A DNA stretch of 64,000 nucleotides, from NCBI RefSeq assembly GCF_016097555.1, contig NW_024532765.1, positions 1 to 64,000 of the forward strand, in the 5' to 3' direction. Positions 48,394 to 59,599 of this stretch are shown here, piece after piece. Position 1 is the stretch's first letter, and each line of letters begins with the position of its first letter. The translations under genes were made by a program, and so were the position numbers. A model generated the notes under the pieces. It did no database searches. It saw only the letters and a program-made list of their open reading frames with translations, and was not told the DNA's origin. The DNA comes from Gigantopelta aegis. Lineage: Eukaryota; Mollusca; Gastropoda; Neomphalida; Peltospiridae.

Positions 48394-49337
48394 TCACACA
48401 ACCAGGCAAAGTGAGCCCAAACTTTGCTCTGACTAGCGTGACTTCACTGTGCCAGTCACCATAAGGTGAAATCTGTCTCCTTTTAAAAAATATGGTAGGT
48501 ATTACTTGCAATGTACACATCACGGATGAATGGTGAAGAACTTGAGGGGGACAAATGTGGGGAGTAATTAACTAGTTTTACATAGACTTTGTCATAATGA
48601 ATAAATTCAACATAAAAAACAGATGCCGAAATTATAAAATAATACAGGCAAACCTGTCCTTGCACATTTTTAATGCATATACACTCATAATAAGTGTAGA
48701 CCCTTCCTACACACCCAGCGGCCACTTAAACCGGATCCCCAAGTCACTAAGCACCCGTGTTAAGCAGCCACTGTAAATTCTATAAAAATATTTTTATTTT
48801 AAACAACATTGACAAGGTGCAGCATGCAAATAAGCAATTTTCACACCTTCATGGATACTAGTACCCATTCAGTCGGACAACTCCACAGTGTATCAATTAA
48901 AAAACTGTGACTGTGGAACACATTTAATTGCCTCTGGGTAATCTAAACTTGACCATGATAGATTAATCTACTAGGACAATACATGGTGTAGTAATTAAAT
49001 GAAATGAGAAGACAAACTTGTGAGAGAACAGTTAAATTAGTGCTTTTCAATTACATTTCATTATTTTTAAAGAAGGCGACATGTAAAAACTAAAGAGCAC
49101 ATATCCATCAATTAGCAGTACAGACGATAAAACAAAATAATAATAATTTTAAAAATATTAAAATATAGATTGTAAACGTTACACCTGTATTAAGATAAAA
49201 AAAAATTGTGTATTTAATTTTTTGGAATAAAAATTCAATTCTCCCTGCTGTTAAAAACTTTGTCCTCTTTAAAGTTTGAGAGAGAAGTGACTTCGCTCTA
49301 TGATTTTGACCGTGTGTGTGTGAGGCCTGTATATAGA

Positions 49338-49481
49338 GAATTCGTCACTAGTATTTTTTAATATGGGAAATATCAACTGAGGCTTCGTTAATCTGCATTT
49401 GTCGAGCCTTTGGCGAGACAAATACAGATTAACAGGCCGAGGTCGATATTTGCCATATTAAAAAATACTCGTGACGAATTC
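49338..49481. repeat. 144-bp near-perfect palindrome
   Basis: Both ends are GAATTC. The arms of about 70 bp (GAATTCGTCACTAGTATTTT and, inverted, GAATTCGTCACGAGTATTTT, onward through TTAATATGG and AGATTAAC) pair to a centre near 49409. The arms differ at a scatter of bases. It can form a long hairpin and looks like a fold-back repeat. Confidence 0.85.
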
Positions 49482-49861
49482 TATTTATCATATCACTGTC
49501 AATTTTGTTTATTTTTCACTTAAATAAACAAAACCCCAACGCTCGGACGTAACAATTTGTTATGACGTATGAATACATGTACATGTCAATCACTCAGCTG
49601 ATATCGGTTTGTCAATATGTCACCTTGAAGGTTATCTATGCTTTCTGAAACTAGGTTAAAACCGGACAGAACAATTGTAGCTATTTAAACAATTTAATAC
49701 TAATTTAACAGTTTTATATATAATCAATGAAATTATAATAAAATAATTGACAATAGCCAAATTTTTTAAAACAACTTTTCGCAGCATTTTTCCCGAGTAC
49801 TACGTCATTATCAGACATAGGCGTATCTACGTCACTGACCTATTTAAGGGCTTCATCAAGT

Positions 49862-50290
49862 TCAGTCGGAGTCGGAATCACTGTCAAAAATGATTCTTCG
49901 TGGTTTTATGGGGACAACAGGACTTTTAGGCTGAGCCACATTTATTACGATGTTACCCCCACTGACATTGCCTCCAAACATGGTGTTCACACTGCCGGAA
50001 ATACTGATGATGTGTGATTGTTTCGAATTTAAAAGTGTTGTCGGATTCCCTTCGAAGACGAACACGCAGGAACCAAACTCGAGGATTCACCAGATGTAGA
50101 TGGCGCTGACAGAATGTGCGACAGATCTTTGTGTTGGTCGTGATTTATATGGCTGTATGCATTAACTGAATGAATATTTTTGTGTCCTGTTATCTGCATG
50201 ATTTAATGAGCAGGTTTGTGATTGTCGTTCAGTTTTTGGACCAGATATTTGTGTGCGGAGTGGTTCGTCTGTCGTTTAGTGGTACAAATA
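49862..50290 (-). pseudogene. C-terminal fragment of a Crypton-like tyrosine recombinase
   Basis: The minus strand has a protein-like frame with RQTNHSAHKYLVQKL, IMQITGHKNIHSVNAYSHI and a tail running through GGNIVINVAQPKSPVVPI to RRIIFDSDSDSD. The HSA...TGHK...Y pattern is the end of the tyrosine-recombinase catalytic domain (His, His/Lys and Tyr region), and the acidic Asp/Ser tail is common in Crypton-type proteins. Only the last part is present and the frame is interrupted. The segment lies between perfect 15-bp inverted repeats (49483-49497 and 50417-50431), next to the palindrome. Confidence 0.55.
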
Positions 50291-50439
50291 TTTCCACATT
50301 TCTGTATATAATTTGCATAATAATGTAATTTGCATACTTATGTTCTAAATATTTGCATACTTATATCTCAAAATATGTGATTTATGTAATGGGCATGCCC
50401 AATGCTATTCCTTAGTAGTGATATGATAAATGTATATAC

Positions 50440-50480
50440 CTGTATGTGTATGTATATATGTATATATGTACATATGTATA
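50440..50480. repeat. (TATG/TATA)n microsatellite
   Basis: TGTATGTATATATGTATATA and continuing variants. Confidence 0.85.
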
Positions 50481-50481
50481 T

Positions 50482-50580
50482 ATGTCTGATCACTATTATT
50501 GGGTTTTTTTTTATTGTTTGTAGAACGTATACCATTTAATACCATCCACAAATTAAAATAAATGTTTTTTTTTTTAAAAT
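50482..50580 (+). repeat. Dispersed 100-bp repeat, copy 1
   Basis: GTCTGATCACTATTATTGGG, TTGTTTGTAGAACG, ACCATCCACAAATTAAAATA and an A/T run. A second copy lies at 54776-54880. Confidence 0.75.
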
Positions 50581-52180
50581 CTATAAATGAAGAAATAAAA
50601 AACGTATTAATATTTTAAGCTATATTAAAGGAAAATAAACCAAGGTTTATCGTGATAGACTACTTTAACTGGGTGTTTGCTTAATTAGTTACGTTATTTG
50701 TGGTTGTGTCTGCGACAGGGTGAGGATGACTGCCCATAGAATCAAGCTTGATATGACTGGCTGGCTGCCCGTCTGGAGTCGTAACCACTAAGAAAAGGAA
50801 AGAAAGTTTGCCACGGTACCATTGGTGGACTTTAACACCTATGTCAAAACGAGATATTGTCAAGCATTTCTTACAGGGGTGGGGAAAAGCCCTTTTCTCC
50901 CGGTCTGGGACTGATTCTCGATCTCTGAGACCGAAATTATTTTTTAAAAACGTGTGTTTGCCGGTCCCACTTTTGTCATTCTTGTCGGTCCGAAGCACCT
51001 GTCCATTTCTATTATTGGAACAAATTCTTATCCGTCAAGTGGACAGGCCTGCCCAGACATCGGTATCTCATGCATGATTTAAAATAATAAATAAATAGTG
51101 GTCAATATGGCTAGTGGCAAGACGTCTGTGATTTTAAAGTCTGCCTAAGTATATATCGTCAGTCACTGAAGTCGGACCTACAGTAGTGTCAATCCACAGC
51201 CACTAGGCTAGACATTAATTTTGTCAAAGTTGCTGAACCAATCAAGAGATTAAACAGACGTTAACAATAACACCATTCTTGGTGAGAGAGCCATCAAGGT
51301 ATTACACTCCAATTAAAACAAAGGACCCAGAGTTTGCAACTGGTTACAATCAACACCTGTCAACACCTATGTACGGAGCTTTGTCGGGTCGAGTGTCCCA
51401 GTCCGAAGCAAGAGACTTTTGTGCAATACAAACTGCTTGAAATAGCATAAAATATACTGAAATAATCTATAAATGTATTTATTATGGACTGTTCAATGTA
51501 GTCTATCCAATAATTATAAAGGATTTTAAAATTAACAAAAGGTTTCCATTTTTTTGTTAACAAGTGGGAGTAAGCAGAACAGCTACATGTACTGGTTATC
51601 TCAAGAGCCAGTAGAGGTCAAATTTCGTCCAATCAGTGATGATGTTATTAATCTCTTTGTCTAAACATGTGCTAGCTAAGGTTGTCAAATGCTTCAACGG
51701 TGCGATCTTTCATTAATTTTCAGGACACAGTACTGAATATTCGTACTTTTTATACATATATGGGATTTAAATTCATAGCTTTTATTCCTTTTTTATATTA
51801 TTTATTCCATTATGTAAAATATATAGAATTTGTGGGGTGGGTTTTTTTTCACTGATGTGATAAAAAAAAGAGTTTTTTTTTTATTCCTTTCTTTTTTTTT
51901 TCCCTCCCCCCTCCGTTAATGATGACATCAAGTGGGACCGATTGACAATTTTATTTTTCCCCACCCCTAATTTCTTAGTTGAATTCAGACCCATGATAAC
52001 ACTGTATATGCATTCAGAGGAACGCAAGTGTTTTATTATAAAAAAATCGTTAAAAGTGTATATTTGTCTCTACATGACAGGCTTGTTTCGTGAGAGAGTT
52101 GAATTGCTCTCACTCATCAGATGTAGATATCTGGCTCCCACACGGTTGAGCACTCTATAAAATAGCGTCTTTCAACTCGA
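50581..52180. other. Gene-free stretch
   Basis: Mixed composition. The part at 50680-51060 is GC-richer and open on both strands for about 100 codons, but I recognise no domain. The rest is AT-rich. Confidence 0.45.
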
Positions 52181-52187
52181 AAACGAC

Positions 52188-52189
<2 letters not shown>

Positions 52190-52232
<43 letters not shown>
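52190..52232. repeat. (TA)n microsatellite
   Basis: About 20 TA dinucleotides directly abutting the left end of element B. Confidence 0.92.
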
Positions 52233-52235
<3 letters not shown>

Positions 52236-53854
52236 TCAAACCCGCTTATTTGCATACCCTCGGTCTGCTCGGTTTTGTGCAATTAACCGGGTTAGTCGAT
52301 TAACCGATAGAGTACCGACTTTCACTTTGTAACAGCCATCCAACTACAAAGTGGCATGGGACTGGGAGACAGTCTAGCATAATGCGGTACTTCATACCGG
52401 AACTATTACAGTTAACACATGTCACATGCAGTTGGATATATATAAATGTAAAAAAATATATCTATCGATATATATATATATAATTAGCATGACGTTTTTG
52501 TTTTAATCTGCCAGACCAGAAATAATTTTTAAAAAACCCAACAACGTCCGTCACTGGGCGTCGTTTTCTAAAAACACAAACTTTGTGCATTAAAAAAAAC
52601 AACACTGACCATCCACTAGTGTAAACAAAGTGTATTAGCCATGTAGTTAATGAGATAAACTTGAAACAACAGAACCATCAAAACGTTCACGTTTCATCGG
52701 TGCACATGTTTACAAAATGACGTCAGTTTCCGGAATTACCGATTGACCGAATAGAATTACGTGAACTTGTATGAATTTGCTGGTATGGTGTTCTTTCCAT
52801 CCCAAAAGATATGGCAAGCTTTGGTATTATTTGTGATCCCCAAATAATGACTTTGCTATTGTTAAGCAATTAAAGTTAAGCTCGGCTAGTGAGTCGTTAT
52901 CAGTTCCAGCAGTCTGCATTGCATGCATGACCGGTCTAACACAATTGACTGACCTTCATGGTGCGGTCCGACTGATTGGTGTCTAACAATATAGAAGAAA
53001 CTTAGGGACGGTCCATAAATAACGGTCTTTGTTATGTTTGTTTTTTTGACGACCTCCCCCACCAGTCTTTTTTTTTCCGCTACATTTTCCGGGAAGCAAG
53101 TGATAAATCGTTTATTTTGCGTTTAACAAATATAGCGTACACTGCATCTAATGAATAAGTGAACAACAACCCTTTCTCGGTCACATTTATTAAAAACATA
53201 ACCGCCTAGGACGATTGATCTGTAATCTTTTAATTATTAACAAGGCTTCTCAACATAACGTAATAATTGATACAGAACAATGATTGCCCTGAACACGTCA
53301 ATCGAATAGGGCCTCAATAGTTGAGTGCGCATGCGTACAAGCGCACAGGTGGTACTTCTAAAAATAATAGTCGGAGAGTTACCTGTTATTGAGATGGCCT
53401 ATGATTAACAGCAATATATTGCAAACAAAACATTAGGTCTTAGGTTTATTCAACTTAATTATGTCATTCTTAAATCTTGTAGTCGGGTATTGTGATTCAC
53501 CAGTAGTAACGTGCACACCATCTCATTTGCATGTCACACGTCGACTCTGTAAACAGCGATTACAGTCGGCTTACCACACAGTGAGATCAAACAAAACAGA
53601 TTAATCGGTGATTTATTTGAGTTTTTTGCCAAAGTTTGATAGACATTCTCAGTCATTTGTGACATTAATTTAGCACACCAAAAAAAAAAAAAATCGTTAT
53701 TTATATGTGCAAATAACCGATATATAGCCTGTAGTCTGTGCAATTAACCGGATGTTTTGTAGTGTTATAAGGGCAAATGGTTCCGTGTTGGATGAAAATA
53801 GTCGATTAACCGAATTATGCTATAAACCGATGTGCAAATAAGTGGAGATGACTG
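52233..53854. mobile_element. Pogo/Tigger-like non-autonomous element B
   Basis: A 1.6-kb element. The left end CAGTCAAACCCGCTTATTTG and the inverted right end CAGTCATCTCCACTTATTTG share CAGTCA and CTTATTTGCA. Subterminal motifs GTGCAATTAACCGG and AGTCGATTAACCGA occur near both ends, as expected for transposase-binding repeats. TA tracts flank both ends. No transposase frame is seen. Confidence 0.72.
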
Positions 53855-54219
53855 TATATATATATATATATATATTCATTATTAATTTTTTTACAGCAAT
53901 GAATTAGGACACAAAACTGGGGCATGGTGCAGCGCCCTTTTATATATTGCTAGCTAAAACACTGTATTCATTCAAGTGGTTTTATAGTAAACGTAAACAC
54001 GATAGATATCATTATGTGAATGTGTGTCTTCATCCCCTGGGTAACATTCATTTGATAATCCAGACGTTATGATCCCCTGTTTCTCAAAGCAAATAATAGT
54101 TCTACTATGAGTAGTAGACAATGGGAGATCAGTTCTACTAACTAACTAGTACTGCTTCTAACTATAGGCACTGTTACTGGAGTTGATGCTAAACACATCT
54201 AAGTTTAGTAAATAATTAT

Positions 54220-54480
54220 GAGTAATCATGAAAGTAATCACTGATTATGATTACATTAGCAATGTAATCGATTATGATTGCAATTACATGACATTCTCAA
54301 ACAATGTAATTGATTACGATTGTGATTATATGAAAACATGTAATCGATTACAATTGATTACGATTAATGATAACGATTACCCCATTATGATTACAAGTAA
54401 ATTGAAAGTAACAGATTATGATTGCGAATACATTGCCCAGCAATCATGATTACAATCATGATTACATTTCAACAAATATG
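54220..54480. repeat. Degenerate AATCGATTAC / GATTACGATT repeat
   Basis: More than a dozen overlapping GATTA/TAATC motifs on both strands with several ATCGATTA cores. It is a low-complexity repeat; the frame across it is not a gene. Confidence 0.75.
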
Positions 54481-54775
54481 CACAAAAAGTGAAATGATAT
54501 TACCGACATGAAATGATTCACTTTATTTCACAACCATACTGATTTCATTCATTGAAAGACATAATGGATAATTTTGGATCATTTATTAACTTGATCAAAA
54601 TATTTGTGAATGAATGTATACTGCAGAGAGGGAATCAGTTTCCAAAATCAGATTTATTATTCTTAAATTTGGATTATTGACGAAAAGGTACCAATAACCA
54701 TAGGTACATGTATACATGTAACTATTGTATCAATACATAAAATATATGTTTTTATTATTGAACTAAGCTATAACT

Positions 54776-54880
54776 GTCTGATCACTGTTATTTTTCGTTT
54801 TGTATTGTTTGTAGAACATTTACCATGTAATATACCATCCACAAATTAAAATAAATGATTTTTTTTAAAAAATCATTCTA
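54776..54880 (+). repeat. Dispersed 100-bp repeat, copy 2
   Basis: GTCTGATCACTGTTATTTTT, TTGTTTGTAGAACATTTACC and ACCATCCACAAATTAAAATA: matches 50482-50580. Confidence 0.75.
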
Positions 54881-54889
54881 TAAATAGTA

Positions 54890-55190
54890 TGGGACATACC
54901 GCCATCCCAAGTTGTTCCTATGCGTGAGGTTTGATGGTCCTGTATGCATCTGTATGCAAGATATGGTCCGGACAAGGATTTACTGTTATGTGCAGCAGAC
55001 CATGAAAAGTAGGTCACAGTTACTTAGTAATAGTACGCGACACACTGCCATCGCAAGTTGTTCCTACATATGAGATTTGATGGTCCTGTATGCATCTGTA
55101 TGTAAGATATGGTCTGGACAAGAAAAAGTTAACGGATGGATGGACAACGCCATACCATAATACGACCCATTATAGACGTCTGTATATAAA
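54890..55190 (+). repeat. Partly duplicated molluscan-type dispersed repeat
   Basis: Two copies (about 54893-54995 and 55030-55120) of a block with CATCCCAAGTTGTTCCTATG, GGTCCTGTATGCATCTGTAT and AAGATATGGTCCGGACAAG-type wording. The second is followed by ACAACGCCATACCATAATAC and GACCCATTATAGACGTCTG, which I recognise as a phrase common in mollusc repeats. Confidence 0.6.
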
Positions 55191-55424
55191 AATAAATTGC
55201 AATGCAGGGCATAAAAAAATAATTATGTACAAGCTTTGTATTTTTAGGCAGAAGGAGTAGTTAATCCTGGGATGTTTTTGGTGCTACATTGTAAATCTTC
55301 ATTATATTTCTCTATAAGCACTTAAACATATAGATATATACTCATCCCCAGGTCTTTGGGATTAATTAATTATAATTAGGTAATTTCTAAAAAAATTATG
55401 GATAAACAAATTAATTTTCATGAG

Positions 55425-56070
55425 CTCAAATTGTGTGTGGAACTAGGGTAGTCATAGATACTACCCATTATCTGTGAAATGAGCAGCTTCACCCCAAGTT
55501 TTTTTCAGATTCACTTTAAGGTTGAGGGTGGTAGTATTTATCTCTGTGGTGTTTATGTTGATTGATACACTGCAGGTAGGAGCTTTAGCCACATATGGGA
55601 TTTGATTTGGTAATATACACCCTACAGGTAGTACTAAACCAAATAACTTCCGGCTGGGTCAAAGTTCGAGGTGCACAAAACTTTTGATAGAGAAGTGAAC
55701 ACCACAAGTCCTGTGATTGGTGATAAATGTGACTGTGTTGGTTGTAATAAAAAAGTGGGCAAAACATTTATGCAATTTTATTTAATCTAGTACCATTGTG
55801 TCAAGTAGCCTTGTGCTTGAAACACGTATGGGGTTATCCTGTAAAAAAACCACCTCAAATTTTGTGCGGAACTAGGGTAGTGAAAGACACTACCTGTTAT
55901 TTCTGAAATGAGCAGCTTCACCCCCAATTTTTTCTGATTCACTTTAAGGGTGAGGGGTGGTAGTATTTATATCCATGGTGTTTATGTTGATTGATATGCT
56001 GCAGGTAGAAGTTTTAGCCACATATGTTACTATTGTCGTCTATGGGATTTGATTTGGTAGTATATATCCT
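55425..56070. repeat. Direct duplication of a ~200-bp block
   Basis: The block at 55425-55630 (GGAACTAGGGTAGTCATAGA, GAAATGAGCAGCTTCACCCC, TTTATGTTGATTGATACACT, GGGATTTGATTTGGTAATAT) recurs diverged at 55854-56070, about 430 bp further on, with a small insertion near 56030. The spacer holds no gene. Confidence 0.8.
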
Positions 56071-56105
56071 GAAAGGGAAAAAAACACCTTCATTCTCACT
56101 ATATA

Positions 56106-56645
56106 CAGTCAAACTTCGTTATCTCGACCTCTGTAAACTCGAATACCCAACATATCTCAAGGTTCAGTGCTGGTCCTGGCAATTTTCCTATGCGTTATGA
56201 AATTAAACTCTGTTATCTCGAGCGATTACAAGGCTTATCTCGAGCACATTTTGGTGTCCGTAGGTGCACTTTCCTGTTTTTTTCTCAAAGTATATTAAAA
56301 AATACATGTAAAATGTCTCCTTTTTTACTTATGTTTCGAGTATTAATTTTATATGTCATTTCATTCTTCCTTCTTCCCTAAATTCCGCCACTTAATTATA
56401 AATGAATCAATACACATAACAGAAAATTAAACAGTAAAATATGCCAGAAGATGAACCACTTGTTGAAGTTCCCGGCCCTTCTGAGGGGACTGTTGAATCT
56501 AGCATTAAAAAGAAAGAAAAAAAAACAACATAATTTTTTGTTTCGGATAATTTTCATCAGGAAACTGTTATGTTTATCTCGACCTACTGATATCTCGAGC
56601 AAGTTGGTCCGGTCCCTTCAGCATTGAGATAACGATGTTTGACTG
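56106..56645. mobile_element. Pogo/Tigger-like non-autonomous element C
   Basis: A 540-bp element with inverted ends CAGTCAAACTTCGTTATCTC and CAGTCAAACATCGTTATCTC (one difference) and TA on both sides. Inner TATCTCGAGC motifs repeat near both ends. There is no transposase. Confidence 0.85.
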
Positions 56646-56721
56646 TAAGTGTATTAGTTATGCTATAGTCCATACTGAAGCTAATAGCCAAAATCAGTTT
56701 CAAAGAACCACTATATATATA

Positions 56722-58215
56722 CTCTTCAAAAAAAGAAACGCAAAAGGGTACAAATGGGTTATAACTCCGATTTTATGTTTCCTACCGGTTCATGCTTTGT
56801 GAATATAAGGTCATTGCATGTCCCAAACACATTCCCACGGTTACATTCGATAAAAACGCAGCTACTGTACAATAAAGTTCCAAAATGTGAATATTCGCAA
56901 AAACGCAGCCACGTGCAAACCATGTCACCACTGCACGTGCGTTGTCTGCACGTGCAACATGAACACCGACAGTATAAAAGTGCAGGGTGTTCGCTTGCCT
57001 GGCCTCTGTATCTGGCCGACAGTTGACAATCCAGGACATGCCATGTCTCAGTGAACCGCAGAGAAACAATGCCATCAGCCAACTAGACACAGGCGAATCC
57101 AGAACGGCCGTTGCCAGGGCATTCCATGTGTCCCCAAGCACCATCTCCAGACTGTGGGACCGTTTCCAGCAACATGGATCAACACGTGACCTCCCTAGAT
57201 CTGGTCGACCACGGGTCACTACCCCCGGGCAGGACCGCTACATCCGGGTATGCCACCTTCGGGAACGATTGACTACTGCCACCTCCACAGCCGTAGCAAT
57301 ACCAGGTTTGCGCAGGATATCCGACCAGACCGTACGGAACCGCCTACCTGAGGTAGGAATTCGTGCCAGACGTCCAGTTCGAGGTGTCATCTTAACACCA
57401 CAACACCGTCGAATCCGACTGCAGTGGTGCCAGATTCATCGACAATGGCCTCAACTGCGATGGAGACAGGTGTGGTTCAGTGACGAGTCCCGATTTCTGC
57501 TCCAACGTCATGATGGAAGATGTCGCGTGTATAGGCGTCGTGGTGAACGTTATGCGGCAAACTGCGTGCAGGAAGTGGACAGATTCGGCGGGGGTAGTGT
57601 CATGGTGTGGGCAGCCATCTCACACACTGGCAGAACTGACCTGGTCCACGTGCAGGGCAACCTGAATGCACAGGGCTACATTGACCAGATCCTCCGGCCA
57701 CACATCGTTCCAGTTATGGCCAACGCCAACGCAGTGTTCCAACATGACAACGCCAGGCCTCACACAGCACGTCTCACAACGACTTTCCTACAGAACAACA
57801 CCATTAATGTCCTTCCTTGGCCATCGATATCACCGGATTTGAACCCAATTGAGCATCTATGGGACGAGTTGGACCGACGCCTCCGACAGCGACAACCACA
57901 GCCCCAGACCCTGCCCGAGCTGGCAGCAGCCTTGCAGGCCGAGTGGGCCACCATCCCCCGGGACGTCATCCGTACTCTGGTTGCTTCAATGGGCAGGCGG
58001 TGCCAGGCAGTTGTCAACACACGCGGAGGCCACACCCGGTATTGACTCCAGATGACCTTGACCTTGGTGGTGTGTCCTATCACTTACTCACAATGGACTA
58101 GAGTGAATTGTGAACAATCCTGCAACATTTGGTAATTATCGGACTCACCATTCAATAATTAAATCAATTCTCCAAATGTTGCGACAATGTGGTTTTGCGT
58201 TTCTTCTTTTGAAGA

Positions 58216-58216
<1 letters not shown>
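56722..58216 (+). mobile_element. Tc1/mariner transposon, apparently complete
   Basis: A 1,495-bp element. The inverted ends CTCTTCAAAAAAAGAAACGC and CTCTTCAAAAGAAGAAACGC agree over about 24 bp with one difference. Each end is flanked by TA, here within TATATA tracts. It contains one uninterrupted DD34E transposase frame. Its base composition is clearly GC-richer than the flanks, consistent with recent arrival. Confidence 0.92.
57038..58045 (+). CDS. Tc1-like DD34E transposase
   Basis: Cuts and pastes its own element at TA sites in the nucleus. I chose the ATG at 57038 (MPCLSEPQRNNAISQLDTGE) because Tc1-family proteins commonly open this way; the frame also allows an upstream ATG at 56987. 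This start gives 335 residues, a normal family length. The N-terminal half has helix-turn-helix DNA-binding segments (RTAVARAFHVSPSTISRLWD, then an RSGRPR linker). The catalytic acids are D149 (WFSDESRF), D237 (FQHDNARPH) and E272 (NPIEHLWDEL), with exactly 34 residues between the second Asp and the Glu. No stop or frame change is seen, so the enzyme may be functional. The upstream untranslated part and downstream 170 bp hold only transposon ends. Confidence 0.93.
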   Translation: MPCLSEPQRNNAISQLDTGESRTAVARAFHVSPSTISRLWDRFQQHGSTRDLPRSGRPRVTTPGQDRYIRVCHLRERLTTATSTAVAIPGLRRISDQTVRNRLPEVGIRARRPVRGVILTPQHRRIRLQWCQIHRQWPQLRWRQVWFSDESRFLLQRHDGRCRVYRRRGERYAANCVQEVDRFGGGSVMVWAAISHTGRTDLVHVQGNLNAQGYIDQILRPHIVPVMANANAVFQHDNARPHTARLTTTFLQNNTINVLPWPSISPDLNPIEHLWDELDRRLRQRQPQPQTLPELAAALQAEWATIPRDVIRTLVASMGRRCQAVVNTRGGHTRY

Positions 58217-58251
<35 letters not shown>

Positions 58252-58268
58252 TATATATATATATATAG
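58217..58268. repeat. (TA)n microsatellite
   Basis: About 25 TA dinucleotides with one AGTA break, abutting the right end of the Tc1-like element. Confidence 0.92.
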
Positions 58269-58558
58269 AATAGGTAGTCCAAGATTGAGGAACCCTGACT
58301 GCGTATATACTTTAGATATTATGTAGTGCCTTCCAAATTACCAGTACTAGCGAAATGATGCAAAAAGTAAATCTCATTTGTATCATTATTTAAAGATCAA
58401 GGATCAGTCGGGATCATTCAACTGTGGATGTATATGCTACTCTATGTTTACTGGACCCCTGTCATATCAGCATACACGTCAACTCCTACGGATCACCCGT
58501 AACACTTACAGATTTTTTAGCATCTGACAGTCTTACGGGCATAGGACAAATTCCTTAC

Positions 58559-58683
58559 AGGTAACACGCATTTTCAGGTTTTATTTTTTTTTCATTATTA
58601 TTATTTTTACATGACTCATTATCATCTAAGTAAGCCATCCTTCGTGATTTTCGTTGTCCTTTCGTGAATCGGGAAACGGCCAT
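58559..58683 (-). other. Possible first coding exon, minus strand
   Basis: ATG at 58683 in a strong context (ACAAAATGGCC) opens a basic N-terminus, MAVSRFTKGQRKSRRMAYLD, then DNESCKNNNNEKKIKPENAC, up to a donor-like CT|GTAAGG at 58558. A perfect CTCF-type motif lies 27 bp upstream, and the start overlaps a YY1-like AAAATGGCC. No downstream exon was identified on the left, where the Tc1-like element and other repeats lie. Confidence 0.3.
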
Positions 58684-58709
58684 TTTGTCGTATTTATTTT
58701 GGACGAGAG

Positions 58710-58723
58710 GTGCCACCTAGCGG
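58710..58723 (-). promoter_or_regulatory. CTCF-type binding motif
   Basis: The minus strand reads CCGCTAGGTGGCAC, matching CCRSYAGRKGGCRS at every position. CTCF occurs across bilaterians, so a functional insulator or promoter-proximal site is possible. This is a motif match only. Confidence 0.45.
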
Positions 58724-58799
58724 ATATATGTGTGTACTAATCAAAGTCTCACGTGATCTTGTACTTGTTAATAGTCTCGATTTTCATTTTCATGTTGCC

Positions 58800-59460
58800 T
58801 TGAATTTAAAATCATCAGTTCCCCATCCTTTTGCAGCTCGCTTAGGCGTATCATAAAATATTGTTTGTTTCCGGTTACCCAACCGACCCCGATTTGAACC
58901 TGCCGACCCTAAAACTTTTTTTGTATATCCAAAAATGTTTTTTTTAATATAACAACGAGTTCCACGAAAACATTCCAAAACTACCACAAGCACTAATTTG
59001 GTGTCATTTAGGGGATAACCCTACTGTGTTTTCCGATTTGCGGACGTATATCTGTGGTTTTACTGTCGCAAATTTAGTTTTATTGGCGACCCGTTAGCCA
59101 CGAAATGTTTTCTTCGAACAATTGATTGATGGAGTTACTTCCCTTCAAATTGAAGTTCGGTAACTTTCGTGAGATATCGGGCGAAGAGTCGGAAAATTGT
59201 TTTCACGAATATATGCGATCTTTTCCAATTTACTCTATATCTAGCGTAGTGAGGTGTTCCGATTAATAATAATAATAATAATAATAACTATATTTAATGA
59301 TTTACTCCAGCGACAAACTGGCCTTGTAGAAATTTAGTGACCTTCTGATAAACTAGGGGAGGGAATGTTTACCGATACTGATGGAGTTTACTGCCAAATC
59401 AAATGATTAAATATGTCAGTAAGATCTCGATGCGTTTCGTTATTTTTTTTAAGTGGTCAC
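58800..59460. other. Gene-free stretch with (AAT)n
   Basis: Mixed sequence with an (AAT)n microsatellite near 59264-59287. No gene is supported. Confidence 0.5.
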
Positions 59461-59466
59461 TGGGAA

Positions 59467-59592
59467 CTTTGCGGGTTTCCGCTAAAAACAGTGTCAGAAT
59501 GACCATGTGTTTGACGTCCAATAGCCAATGATTTTAAAGATAAAAATCAATGTGCTCTAGTGGCGTCGTTAAATAAAACAAACTTTACTTTT
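59467..59592 (+). repeat. 5'-truncated SINE
   Basis: GCGGGTTTCCGCTAAAAACA, GTGTTTGACGTCCAATAGCC, ATCAATGTGCTCTAGTGGCG and TCGTTAAATAAAACAAACT: the 3' part of the family at 11071. Confidence 0.85.
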
Positions 59593-59599
59593 CAACATT

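Noticed and set aside
49483-50431. Calling the recombinase segment a complete Crypton
   Set aside because: Only the C-terminal part of the recombinase is visible and the frame is interrupted.
56759-57219. Minus-strand frames over the Tc1-like element
   Set aside because: They are antisense to an intact transposase frame with catalytic residues.
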